64,000 nt of DNA from Haliclystus octoradiatus (GCA_916610825.1 OU744450.1:22567338-22631337); one strand, 5' to 3'; counted from the stretch's first letter, positions 34,601 through 49,600 are shown. Numbers and translations: made by a program. Notes: generated from the letters alone by a model not told the origin.

Positions 34601-37600
34601 AAGTATGAAATTGTATGGCCCTTTTATGGCATTTTCACATTTTGATACCGAGAATATGGATCATGGTTTAAAAAATTTTTGGTTTTCACTTTCTTACATT
34701 TTCATGGCATTTTCAAGGTTTTAGTTTGGTAGTGTTAGCAATAGAGTGCCTGCATCACATGCTGGAGACCAGAACGACTCCTTGTTGGTGCACATACATT
34801 CTCATAATTATTAATCATAATTCCAACCCATTGTTAATTCGAAATAGCATGTTCCTCAATAAGAAAAACAGTTTTTAAGAGGTGGACTTCAATGGTATAT
34901 GCAGGCCTAACATTCAAAAAAATGGTTGAAATAAAGATTATTATTACTATAATAATATTATTCTGTATTTACCCTTGAAATTTCATTAGCTTTCTTCTCT
35001 ATAATTTTAGATGCTGATATGGGGAATTGTGTTTGCTTGGCTGGAAATAGAGGATGTTTTATGGGCGGAACAAAGTATGCCAACTTTATTAGACAGTTGA
35101 AATCTGTTATGTATTTTAGTTTTAAAAGACCTATAGATGCATTGAGATTTCACTCCCCGTTCTTTTTCATATAAATTTGAAGTTGATGTTCTAAAATATC
35201 ACCAAAGAAAATTTTGCAAGAGTTCATAAACAGTTCATGAGGCTCAGGAGGTTCATTGAAGTTTATAAAGTCCATAAACAGTTCAGGAGGCTATGAACAG
35301 TTAACGATCATACATTTTACATAGTTGGTTTTCAATATACATTGTTAAGAGGATTCTCTGTCTTTACAGTTTGCTAGCATTTGAATTATTACAATAAATA
35401 CAACACACAATTAACAATTATCATTAAAGCTCAAATCTGTCACTCTGATTATATTACTCATTGGAGGATAATAGAGTCGACACATAAAAAATTTAAAAAT
35501 TTAAATTCTTACCTTAACTTTATTGTACGCTAAACTTTTATTCTCAATTTTTCAAGATTTGAAATTATCACTTTTCCAAATGCTTATTTCTCAAAAAGTA
35601 CCATAAATTTGTTTATTAAAAAACCTTGGCAAAGTATTTAACACACTTAATACAACAATTTAAGGTATACATTTTGAGTTTTAATTTTCTATGATTTAAC
35701 CCTGCATTACCAAATCTATTGAAAACATATCTGTTTTAATTTTAGGACAAGGCGTCCTGGATTTACTGATTGCAACATGAGAAGACTTGCAGCAAAATCA
35801 TTTAGCTGTTTAAATAATTACCCAAAAGGAGTAAGTGCTCTAATAATTATCAGAATGGGATTCTTTGGGATGCATTTGATAAGAACAGTCGGACAAAAAT
35901 ATTTGTTTGATATTTATCTTAGGATATTAAAAGAGAGTTTCCGAAACCATATGTTCATCCATTTAGTTTCTCATTTTTCAACCAAATATTTTGTTAATGG
36001 TATCATTACAAGCGCTGATTTATAAGCCAGGTTATTGTTGAAGTTTTGTTTCAATTTTTTTTTTTTTTATCAAAATAATACAAATTTTCCATAGTTTTCT
36101 TTTGTGGCTCCTCAACCTCAAAAAGATTTTAATTTTGACATATATAAGCAGAGATATTTAATGTAGAAAGTTCAATATTTTTGATCATTCACTTTGTTCA
36201 AAACACAGAACAGCAGTTGGAATGATAAGAGGACTTAGTATAGGAAATAGATTAAGCCAGAATTATAAAAATTGTATATCCTTTTGCACAACATTAAAAG
36301 TTTCAAGCCTGAGACATGGCTAAGCCCTAGGACACCTTTCATGCTTCAGAAATCAATACGATTTATTAGAAAACGCATGAGATACGGGGATTTTTAGTAG
36401 CACTAAAATCCCATGATTTTACCTATTATTATCTCAAGAATATAGATTTTCAAATTAGTTGGATTGCCTCCATTCCTTCACATATATTTAAGAAGAAATT
36501 TGGTTGGGAGACTATCCAATTTCAAATGATCTATATCTCAATAAGACAATTTATTTCATCCTGTATGTCGTGATTATCTTTTGTTCTGTATAATCTACTT
36601 TGATTAATTCTACAGCCATTTGGCCAGACATGTGGTAATGGTATCATCGAATCTGGGGAACAATGCGATTGCGGAACACCAGAGGTACTTCCATATGTTT
36701 CATTTCCACTTCTCTGCATTAACCAAATTGAATATTATATAATCATCAGGCAACTACTAACCTGAGGAACAGACTTTGCTATAGGTCTATAATAGCTTGT
36801 CAGATCTTCATTACCATACATGAAGGATCATCTGTGTCTTAGCAGAGTGCTCAAACTACAAAAGTAGTGGGCTATGCGTTTTCTAATTATAAACACATTC
36901 CATGTTTTGTTTTTCAGATGTGTATGAAGACTGATCCATGTTGTCAGCCTGGAAAATGCATTTTAAAGATTTCAGCTCAATGCAGTGATTTTAATACACC
37001 TGAATGCTGTGCGAATTGCTTGGTATGACCTTTTTTGGTCTAATAACAAATATATTGGACTTGGACTAAGCATCAGTAGATTAACAAAACACGCAATAAG
37101 CAAAGCATGATAAATTAAGATGTTAACTCGCTGTTAACACGTCTATTATTTTTTGACAATTTTATAACGAGTAAGCGTGATTCGATCACGTCAACTATCA
37201 ATCATTTGTGACGGTTCGTGTCATAATCAACAATTCAATGAAATTTGCGATTTTGCTTTATTTGATTATCTCAAGAATTTCAATTATTTTCAAATCTTCA
37301 ATTTGTTTTCATTCTGGGGTATACTATCTCATTTTATTTATTAAAATATGTTTAAATTTCCAGCAATTTCCCATTTCTTCTCGCCAAACTTAAAAATGAG
37401 ATTTTTCCCCGATTGTTGATTCTGACACGGACGGAAACGGATTCTGCCATCTGCAATCATATTGTGCATGCTTGTTGAGGCAAGAATTTTAACGCATTGA
37501 TGTCACTTTGATATCATTATAATTCAAATCTGCTTTTTTAAAAAGTTTTTTATGTTTGCAGCATAGTATCAGCGCCTCTCACACTGCATATTTTTGACAG

Positions 37601-40600
37601 AAAGCGCTCCAAATGCAGATTGGAGTGGAAGTCAAAATTGCCAATTGTATTTATCCATTTAACTTTCATTGTATTAATCCGAGTCCGCACTTATCCAAGT
37701 TGTTAAACATGAACTATTGGCTATTGGACTTGAGCGCATAAAGTTTATAAAATTTGAAAGCAAGGCTGCTGATAAACAGAAATTTCACTGATCCGATTTG
37801 AAAGAGATATATTAAGAGATATTACACTGTATTATCATTATTTCGTCTCTATATCCGAATTTGTAAGCACCATCAGATTAGGACATTTTCTATTGGGTCA
37901 TATATATATCATTTATTACAGTGAAACCTGTATATAACGGCCAGCTAAGAGAGGTAGATAAATTGACCACTATAGACAGGTGACAGGTGGCCTTTATATG
38001 CAGGTTTGATTCAATAGAAAATACTATTTTAGACATTGCAAGAGTGACCACTATAGACAGGTGGCCGCTGTATAGAGGTGACCGTTGTAACAGGTTTGAC
38101 TGTATGTTATTATATAATTTTCATTGCTGAAACAGCACTTATTCTACACTATTCTGCACTTATTCTGCTTTCATTTAATTCTCGCTCATTGGTCAACAAA
38201 TTAGCCGAATTACATATGCTTTTACTATCAAACCAATATGATATCATCACTATCACTGAAACATGGCTTTCATCTCGAATTCCAGACAGTCTCCTTTTAA
38301 ATGACTCTGATTATGTCGTCGTACGATGCGATCGTGAAAATAAAACTGGCGGTGGTGTAGCTATCTTTCTCAAAAACAAAATTGATTTTAGCATTGTTAC
38401 TCCTCATACTTATAACACCGAACATATCACTATTGATATTGGTCCTGCAAAACAAAAGACTTGCAGAATTGTGTGTATTTATAGTCCTCCATCATCTGCC
38501 TTGAACTTGCAAGAAAATATCAATCTCTGTCAATCTATTGAGTCTGAAGTATCCGCAACTTTTCCATTTTATATGACAGGTGACTTCAATTTACCACTTA
38601 TTGATTGGACAGTACCTCTTAGTAAAGGCAACACTGCTCACAATAATTTTGTAGATTGTATATGTCGCAATGGTCTCACACAGCTAATAACTGAACCTAC
38701 ACATGGTACATCCACACTTGATTTATTCATTTCAAATCGTCCTACTACAGTTTTAAATTCATCAGTTATAGAACAATTTACTCCAAGCTGCGATCACTCA
38801 ATGATTGAGATTGATCTTGATATTCAAAATTGTACACATTATAATCCTATCAAAAGATTTAAGACTCCTAACTTCAGAAAAGCAAATTATCAAGAAATAT
38901 GTCGTGTTTTGTCTTCAATAAATTGGAACTCGTTATTTTCTAACTGCATCAATGTTGAACAATACTGGCTAAAGTTGTGCTCTGTTTTTGATAGTATTAT
39001 TTATGATGATAATTTAGTTCCAAAATATAAATGTGGTAGGGTAAGGAAATACCCTGGTTACCCTAAGCATATTCGTCACCTTGCAGAAAAAAAGCGTCAA
39101 CTATATCATTTATCAAAAGACAATCCATCTTTAAAGTCGAGCTATAATAGCGCTGCCAAGATATATGCATTAGCGGTCAAAGAATTTCATCTTCAACTTG
39201 AAAATGAGGTTGTTGAAGCTGATTCGGTGAAAAAATTCTATTCATTTGTAAATCAAAAATTGAACTCACATCCTAAAATTCCATCACTTCAATGTCCAGA
39301 TGGATCCCTTACTGATGACAATTCAATCAAATCAACTATTCTGAATAATCAATTTGCAAGTGTTTTTACTGTAGACAATGGTGTTATCCCACCGTTTGAA
39401 AAGAAAGTTGAATCCAATACACAATTGAACTTTATTGAGTTTTCTTATAGTAAAGTTATGAACGCCATCAAAAATCTACCTTCAAAAACATCAAGAACGC
39501 CAGATTCCTACCCTGCGTTGTTCTTAAAATCAATAGCAAATGAAATTGCCATACCACTCGCAATGTTATTTGAAATATCTTTGAAATCTGCTACTCTTCC
39601 TGCTGTATGGAAAACAGCTATTGTCAGCCCCATTTACAAGAAAGGACCTTCCAGATTAGCAGTAAATTATCGACCGATATCACTAACTTCAGTTATTTGC
39701 AAAGTTATGGAGTCTGTTATGGCGACAGACATTCTAAAGTATCTCAAAGCTCATAATTTAATCACTAAAGAACAGTTTGGCTTTATTTCTCGGCGTTCAA
39801 CATGTACGCAATTATTAGCTGCTTTAAACCAGTGGTATGCTGCTGTAAATGAGCGTATGAAGGTCGATACAGTTTACATTGATTTTAGCAAGGCTTTTGA
39901 CACTGTCTGTCATAGTAAATTAATATCAAAATTGAAGGGATATGGCATTAACTATGAACTTTTAAAATGGATAAAATCTTTTTTGACTGGTCGCACCCAA
40001 CAGGTAGCTGTCGGGGATTCAACATCGGGAATCCTCCCTGTAATAAGTGGTGTACCTCAGGGTTCAGTTTTAGGCCCTCTTCTTTTTATTGTCTATATAA
40101 ATGACATTGTAAGCTGCTTGGAACTCAACTGTGGTATAAAACTCTTTGCTGATGATGCTAAGATTTCGTTTAAAAGATTTACCACTGACAGTACTCCTCT
40201 ACATTCTACACTTGAAAACCTCTCCTCCTGGGCAGAACGCTGGCAACTCAAAATTGCCCAAGAGAAATGCTCTGTACTTTCATTTGGGAAATCATCTATT
40301 TCGGATGCTGCGTATCAGTTAGATGGAAAGGCATTATCACGTTCATCTTCTGTGAAAGATCTTGGAATCCTACTAACTGCAGATCTAAAGTTTACAGAAC
40401 ACTGTTCCATGCTAGCCGCTAAAGCAAAAAACCGTTCTTTCCTAATCAAGAAATGCTTTTCCTCAAATAACCCGGAGCTGTTAGTGAAAGCGTTCACAAC
40501 ATACGTCAGACCAATGCTTGAGTCATCTACGCCAGTCTGGAATCCCTATCTCATCAAGGACATAAATATTTTAGAAAATGTTCAGCGCTCTTTCACAAGA

Positions 40601-43600
40601 TATGTTTGTTTGAAAAATAATTCTTACAAGCCCTATGTAGATCGTCTTGCCTACCTCAACCTTGAGTCTCTAGAATTACGCCGCCTTAAGTTTGATCTTC
40701 ACATGGTCTTTAGAATTTTGAAAAACTTGATTGATTTGGCTCCAGATGAATTTTTCACTTTTAAACATTCCAAATATTCCCTGCGTGGACATTCACTGAC
40801 GCTGTACCCAACTAAATCATTTAACTATGAGTGTTGCAAACATTACTTTGCAAATAGAATAATCAAGCCATGGAACTCTCTTCCTGAAGAAGTTATATCG
40901 TCTAGTTCTTTACAAACATTCAAATTTAGACTTAATCACGTTAATTTATCACAGTTCTGTAACTTTTCCTTTGCCTGTTAATTATTTCTGATAACATAGT
41001 TTTCTTTATATATATATACTTTTTTTTTAAAGGTCACATGTAAGTGAGGATACATTTAAAAATATCCTCCTTTGTTTATTTGCCTGTTAGCCATTGTGCT
41101 ACAAAATACATACATACATACATACATACATACATACTATTTTGACATTTTGTTTATTCCTTTGTTGCAGATGAAAAAGCAAGGGAATCTTTGTAGAGCT
41201 TCAACTGGTGCATGCGATGTTAATGAATACTGCACTGGTGATTCAGCAATGGTAATTAAAATGAATTAATACATGACAGTAGATAATAAGCAATCGTTTC
41301 CACCGTTTCTTCTGAAGGGAATCAAGTGCACTAAATTCTAATATAGGAAATTGTGTGCCAATTGCTTTATATAATTACTAGCACACTTTCATAACTTTTA
41401 CATGAATTTCTTACTAATAAGCAATGTTTTTGAAAAGTCCTGATCAAAAGGGAAATTCTCGATCGCGGTTTCAAGTTTGGAAATAATGATAGCCTGTTTG
41501 ATTATGTAAATTTAGATAGATAGATAGATAGGTATGTTTATTTACAACCATCACAATTTGAATAATATACAATAGTATAAATACATAACAATAAAATACA
41601 TAAGTTGTTTAATTAGTATGTTTACAATTTATATTATTCAACATGGTTGACGAAACCCCAGAAGCAATTTTGCCTGTTTATTGGGGCACGTTTCATTATT
41701 TTATATTTCTATTATTTTTATTAAGATATATAAGTAATCGTATGGATAAATATACAGTTAATATTTCTAGATTAATAATAATTAATAATATTTATAGAAG
41801 ATGTTTTAAACTGAACAATTAACTTTTTTCAGAAAATTTAACCATTTGTTTCCGTGGGTAACATTATCTAAACAAAAAAGATCACTTGTATCAAATCGCT
41901 ATTGATAATGATGATGATAAAAATGGTGTTGATGATGATACACCATGATTATATTTCTTTATTTATATAGTGTTAATAACGCCTGCGAAAAAAAAACATG
42001 AGATCATGAACAGTTCATGAACAGTTCATAAAGAATTCATGAATATCATGAACAGTTCATAAACATTTTTCGTGGGTTCATGAACACTTCATAAACCGAT
42101 TCATGAACTGGTTCATGAATGTGAAATAAATTGCCTGATGGTTCAAGAACATTTCATTTACAATTTGTAAACTGTTCATGAACAGTTCATGAACTTTTGT
42201 GCAATTTCATGTCCATGAACTTTATTTCGCAGAATAAGCTCTTAACCTATCAAAAAGCCTGATACATTTTGTAATTATGATACATTTCTTTATTAATATA
42301 GTGTCCAGTTGATGACAACAGAGTCGATGGAACAACGTGTAGTGATACAAAAATTGTAAGTTGATAATTGAAAGCCTTACCCCTGCGAAAACAGTTCAGG
42401 AGTTCATATACAGTTCATGAACTGCTGAACTGTTTTTCGCAGGGGTAGTAATTACTAGGTTATTAATAAATCATCATATCCTTTAGAAAGATGAAACACA
42501 GCCTCACCACCAGCTAATCCAATCACACCCATGCCTAAAACAATATACAATGTCAATGCATAAAAGGACTTGAAATAAATAAATAGAATCAATGACATAT
42601 TTTTCTTGTTACTGAAAGAGCTTGCTTTCTACTATCACACATACTGAGCGTTGAAAACAATTTGATTTTATGACCACATCAAATGATATTACTATCGCGC
42701 ATAAGGATATAATTCCTGTTCATATTGAATTTACCACATCACTGAATAGCTTTCCCGACAGCACGAAACAAGACAGGATGTTGATAGGATATTTATTATT
42801 TAGACAGCACAAAACGATTTTCCTACCTTGCAAAATGTTTTTACTTCCATGTTCCTAATCTTGGGGTGTGGTTGATAAATGATGACTTCTAGATCATCAA
42901 AGTTCATGAATGTACATAAGCTCTAAGGGTCCGCAAACTATCTTTTAACAAACAGCTATTATTAGTTCATGAACATTCATGAACTTAAATAACAGTACAT
43001 GAACGTTTATAAACTTCCATGAACTTGGAATGTAGTTCATGAATGGTGACTTCGAGTTCATCAAAGTTCATGGACGTTCATGAACTGTAAGAGTTAATGA
43101 ACTCTATTTTTATGAACTATTTTTTACAGTTCATGAACTGTTCATCACAGTTCATGAACTTTAAAAAGGCTATTGAACTGTGAAATGAGCATGAACAGAC
43201 AGTCTGTTAACTCTATACATTTTTTACAGGGATACAACTCTGCTACTATAGTTAATTATCTGATGTATCTTATTTTCTTCAGCTCCTTCATGGTGCTCAA
43301 AAATATCGTCAAATTCGCTTAAACTTTCTCAACCCTAAAATCACAGCCAGATATATCAAGATCACACCACATGTTAATCAAGTAGCATCATCTCCATGCA
43401 TGACATTAGAAGTTCACGCTAGTAAAGCAAATGAAGGTATGTAAACATTAATTTGAAATTACTTCAATTTTTTAATTTGTTTGATCAAAAACGTCAGTGG
43501 CAATTATTAAATTTTATTTTTACCAACGTTTTAGCTACATCTGTTAACCATTTATAAGTTATGGTACACAAGAATTAAGTTGTATTTATTTACAGGATGA

Positions 43601-46600
43601 AGTTTACAATTATAAAGGTTTACTATTAAAATAAATACTTAAGATAGTTTTGCTTTGATGGAATTGGATTTCCTGTTTAGGGACTGTTTGATTTCACTAA
43701 TAAACGACATCTCGTATATTAGGCAATCCATTCTAATTTTAAATTTGTTACTGGTAATAACCCATGCGAAAGACAGTTCAGGAATTCAAGAACTGTTTAT
43801 GAACTTGAAAGGGCCCCAAATTTTTATGAACTGTTCATGAACTCCTGGCTGTTTTTTAGGAAGGGAATCTTTCTTCATGGTATTTTCCGAGTAATATATT
43901 ACACAGACGTTCACCAATCCAGTAAACATCGCACATGTGTCCATGCGTCTTCAAGTTATTCATTCCCAGATTGATATTCATGATATTCACGAATTATCAT
44001 GAACAGCACATTAAAATCAGTTTTAGTCCTGGCACTGTCAATAAAAATTTAGTTAATAATTAAAATGTTCAGTTTAATAAATTGTCTTACTGACTGAACA
44101 TAGGGTTGAATTCAGGTCAGCTTTTAATGATTAATAATCGATAAAAAACATCCCCCTGTGAAAAACAGTCCTGGAGTTTATGAACAGTTCATGAACAGTT
44201 CATGAAAATGCGGGGCCATTTAACATTCATGAACTGTTCATGAACTGTTTTTTGCAGGGGAGGAGTTGATGAACAGTTCATGAAGCTGCACAGACAGCTT
44301 GAACAGCTCACGTACAGTTATGAACATTTGGGGCCATTTAACATTCATGAACTGTTCATGAACTTCTGAACTGTTCATGAACTTCTTAACTGTTTTATCA
44401 GGGGTCAAACAGTCATGTTTCACATCAATGCAAATAGATGAATGGATGTGATAAGCCACCAACTAAGAACTAACAACTTAAGCATCGAAAAACAGTTTTT
44501 TCATAAAATCTAGGGTTTCATAAACACAATAATTCAAAGAAGAAAAGCAGCAATTGTTTGTGAGAATGACGGGAGCATCATTCATTGGATTCCCCTGCCA
44601 AAAATAGTCCAGGAGTTCATGAACAGTTCATGAACCTTCACGGACAGTTCATGAACAGTTCATGAAAACGTGGGGCCATTTAACGTTCATGAACTGTTCA
44701 TGAAATCCTGAACTCTTTTTTGAAGTAATGATGATCACTAGATAATTGTTATGGTGTATGCTTTGAACAGCAAACATTATTGTTTGACTGTAGATATGTT
44801 TATGTACTTTTCTTTTGTTCTTTTTAATAGCATTGGCTGCTGTGCCTACACCAATCTCAACAAGAGATCTTTATTACACAAATTCACTTTGCGTTATACC
44901 AAACATTACAGACTGTTCTGACACAACCGATGCTAGATTGATCTACAAACGTATGCCACACGGAGTATGTAATGTACCTCATGGGCAATTTACATTGGAA
45001 ATCGATGGTACCTTACGTCATACATGTACTAATAAAGTTGTATGTCCAGATAGTAAAAAGCATTTATACATCAAAAATTCATGCGATACTCCTGGGGATG
45101 AAAAGTACGAAAGAACTGCTGTGAGTACCTACATATGTTGAGTTTCATTAAAATTGTTTGTGTAATTATTTTGTGTTCTTAACATTCAACATATTGACAA
45201 CATAATGATTCATAACATTCCTATACGACAGTAAAAATAATAATAATATTCCGTTTTCAGTTACATACATGATAACTGATAGTTACTGCAGACACTATAG
45301 TCTCATAGTCTTTGTCATTTACAGACAAATACAAACATGTGTGAACCAGTGAATAACTGAACCTCAGCCTCCCATACAAAGTATGAACACTCTGGCGCTG
45401 AGCTACCAAGTGCCCCGTGCCAGTGTATACATTTAAATTAATCATGACTGGATTTACCCACATATGCTTGCCTATCTTCACAACATAGGCGCATCATGAT
45501 TTGTGTTTACAATGATTTAAAATCACTAGCATTTAATTTCATTGTTAAAAATCTCTTTGAAATACATTTTATAGGGAAAGATGACGAGAAACAATTTCTC
45601 AATGAGTTTGTATGCGACATTTCAGCATTGTACTTCTTAGAATGCCTTGTAATTCCTAATATGATTGCCTGATACACAGAATATATAAGTCATTAAGGGA
45701 CTAGCACATTACACTATATGTGCAGATCTATTCCATTAAATCTAGAGTGTTTGCATAGCGTATTTCTGTAGCATTGTCTGGTCTTGTGGCTCTTATTTTA
45801 TAATTTAAATACGGTAATAATGTATAAAAAAAGCATTTATTATAAACTTATTTTTATTGATAATGGCATAAGAAGTGCATGCCTGAAACGTTGAAAACAA
45901 ACTCACATATTGATTTCTTCTCGTTATGTTTCCTAATAAAACTAAAATATTTTCAATTTATTCTGCATCAAATAATACGGCTGACATTAAGGAGAAGTGC
46001 ACAAACACAACAAATATCAATATTAAATTTTCAGAATTACCACATAGAAAAAGGTGATGTAAAACACTGTGTTTTTAAGTAACACTGTTGCTTCCTTCAA
46101 TACATTTAGAGATTCATCTTCATCTTTTATTTCAATAACTGTCTCCCTTTAATTATTTCATTGACATACTTTGCGCAATTCCTCTGCGAAAAACAGTTCG
46201 GGAGCTCATGAACGCTGATTGGCCCTAAATGTTCATGAATTGTGCATGAATTGTTCATGAACTGTCTGTGAAGGTTCATTTGCGGTCATTTAACATCCAT
46301 GAACTGTTTTTCTCAGGAGGTAGTTTAAATCATAATTTTACGTTACCATTCCCATTTTCAACTTCATGGATATAGCCTACTGAATCTGATGGAAACCCCT
46401 GCAAAAAATGTTATTGATTTCTTGAACTGTTTATGAACGTTAAGTGGCATGTTTTTTGATTGACAACATTTTCATGAACCATCCACATTGAACAGTTAAT
46501 GAACATTTCATGAAAAACAGGCCATTTAGCATAATCCATGAATTGTTATCACAAGGGAGAGAAATAGTTCCCCATTCGAGAAATTGATAGTGCATGTTCC

Positions 46601-49600
46601 ACTCAGTGTTTTCACAAATTGGACTAGTCAAAACTAATTTTCTGATCATTTCGTCAATCATTTTAATCAGTTTAATTTTATATCATTTTTCTCATTTAAG
46701 AAACGCTCATTGAAGAATAAAAATTCTGGAAAATGCTTTTTATCAGATGGCGGATGGCCAAAAACAGACCGTTTTATAAAGTTTGATTATTGTGATTTGG
46801 ATCATGACAGAACAACATTGGACTTCCTTATTCCAGGTGAGACTCATTAAATGTTTTTATTATCAAATCACTCAAAAATATATTCAAACATGAATTATTA
46901 ATTATTATCTTCATCACTGCAAGTTTGTACAAAAAATTCTTCTGTAAATTCACAGAGCATGATTAAAGGCTGCTCCTGTCAAAACCGTTCATGAATGTTA
47001 AATGTCTCAAATTTCCTGAACAGTCATGAACTGTTTATAGGGTGTTAATATCGGTAAAGTTCATGGACTTTGCATGATTGATTCATAAACTTCGAGAACA
47101 GTTTATGAACTCACTGGATTTTCTCGAATGTCGATAGGAAAACACAATAAAACATGCATTAGGCCACACTATCCGCACAAACATCTGTTAATATTTACGC
47201 GTTTATGTACTGTTCATGAACTGTTTCCACTGGGGAAGGTCTGTATTAAATATTTGATTAAAAACAAAATTCTCATAAAAATCATTATGACTGGAACAGT
47301 TGAGTTGGTTAACCGATTGTTTATTTCTGATTTTTTTATGAACTAATAATTTTCTAATTACCTTAAAAACGAGCTATTTGTTTGCAAGAACAAATGTATT
47401 CGATGAATTCCTGCTCATGTAAAATAACTACAGTACTTAAATAACAAGACATTTTCTAGGTTTGCGTTGTTTTTGATATTCTACAGACAATGTCCTCCCT
47501 GTTGGTATGGAAGCAGGAACGTTCCCATCAAGCAGTTTTTCATCCAATGCTGAAGATACAGAAAACAAAGCGAGTGAAGCAAGATTAAGAACAGGAAAAG
47601 GATTTTGTTTTAAATTAACGGATTCTCCAGATGCATTCCTAAAAATTGATTTGGGAGAGGTATAGAACATGTCTTTTATTTTTTCATCCAAACTAAATCA
47701 ACACTCCCCCTGCGAAAAACAGTTCAGGAGTTCATGAACAGTTCATGAACATTAAATGGCTCCAATTTTCCTGAACTGTTCATGAATTTTGGGGCCATTT
47801 AACGTTCATGTACTGTTCATAAACTCCTGAACTGTTTTTGGAAGGGTACTTTTAAGTGGTTCTTAATTTTCAACAGCCCTACCAAAAGCACCGTTTCTTT
47901 TTAGAATACCATCATTTCCGCTTTGTGTAATGATTGTAACAAACCGTTGTTGATTCTAAATGTGACACCTCTAATTATTAATCAATTTTAGCATTGTCCA
48001 CACATTTCATCCTTTGATTTTCAATGTCATGCCGTATGTCACAGTGTCACAGCCTATCACCATCCTTGTCAGTCCATCTGCTTTAGCTAGGCAATGTGAA
48101 TTTTCAGATAAAAAGCCTGATTGACATCCAATCTGGAATCCAAATGCTTTGTCATCTGAGCTAAAAAGTAATGTTTTAATGCAGAAATTACTTGCTCAAT
48201 TGAAAACCGATTCTGATCTAATCCATTTCCATGCATTTGCTGTACCCTTGTATTTAATGGTAATTGTATTTACTTCCATGTAGACTATGACAATTGGTGC
48301 TCTGGAGGCAAGTGCAGAAACTGGCAAATCGGTCACAGCATTCTACGTTGATTATTCACTGGATAATGTCCATTGGCAATCTTATAAAGAAAGCGGAGGG
48401 GAACAATCGGTAAATTAATATCTTCAATTTAAAATGAAATTATGATAAAATGAGCGTACTTGCAGGATACCTTTACAAAATAGGTGTCAAACAGCCTCAT
48501 TTCTTATTATATCTATTCTTTCTGGTTATTGTATCAACGACTTACTGAACTTGGCCGTGGTGATCATCATACCTTCATCTCCTTATTTATCTCCTTCCAA
48601 ACTTCATTCCACTGACTTCATGTACTGTTCATTTTTAGTTTTCACACTCTTTTTGCCAAGGGCTAGGTGCCATTCTTAACACCTAGGTGTCATTCTTTAC
48701 ACTCAGATGTTTGCCCCTGCAAAATGATTTCTTGAGTTCATGAACTGTTCATGAACCTCTTGAACTGTTCACAAACACCATATAAACAGTTCATGAACAA
48801 TTCATAAACTGATTCCATGAACTAATAACTCATGATTGTTAAATGTCCGATTTTTCATGAACTGTTTATAAAAATTGGGCTATTTAATGTTCATGAACTG
48901 TTTTCATAAGGGTGGATGTCACATATCATTGTTTTTGCTTACTGAAGTTAGCTTTTAACGTTTTAGTTTCCTACTTCTTATAACACATATTTGCCATGTT
49001 TTGATTGAATGATGAACAGATCAACACAAATCTCTTTTCTATCAGTTTAATTCAGGAGTTCATGAACACTTCATGAATAGTTCATGAACGTCAAATGGCT
49101 CCAATTTTCATGAACTGTTGATGAACCCTCACAGACAGTTCATGAACAGTTCATAAAAATTTTGGGCCATTTAACGTCCATGAACTAATATGAACTGTTC
49201 ATGAACTATTATGAACCGTTCATGAACTATTGTGAACTGTTCATGAACTATTGTGAACTGCTCATGAACTATTATGAACTGTTCATGAACTATTTTGAAC
49301 TGTTCATGAACTATTATGAACTGTTCATGAACTATTATAAACTGTTCATAAACTCCTGGGGGAACTTTTTCGCAGGGGTATAGAATGAAGTACAGTGTAT
49401 TTTTATTTTGGTAAGAAGTATTTCAGCTATCAACCATTGATGAATGGATCATGAAAATTCATTATAAAATATCACATCATAATACTGTAATCTTAAGCGG
49501 TCGACACCACTGAAGCTAAGTTTATGATTCGCTTTCACAGGTGACAAGGGCTAGGAGCCATCCTTGGCATTCAGATGGCGGCCCCCGCTAAAAGATTTGT

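Noticed and set aside
34239..34724. 161-codon open frame in ADAM intron 13
   Set aside because: It starts in a GTTCATGAAC repeat and ends in a CATGGCATTTTCA repeat; no domain, no splice context, wrong place in the protein.
38078..38149. Upstream extension of the LINE ORF with a start at 38078
   Set aside because: That start is GTG and lies inside the adjacent MITE (37919-38102); it is not an initiation codon for this element.
42356..43282. Missing N-terminal half of the F5/8C domain upstream of exon 20
   Set aside because: Searched all frames by eye; only palindromic repeats and unrelated short frames, no PlGM, IDLG or YS.D..W block.
45850..45900. Hammerhead-like GGCAT...ATGCC-TGAAACG string
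   Set aside because: The CTGANGA half is not recognisable (reads TTGATAA).
49201..49383. Open frame of repeated MNYYELF-type units
   Set aside because: It is a translation of the 21-bp tandem DNA repeat, which has no stops in this frame by composition.
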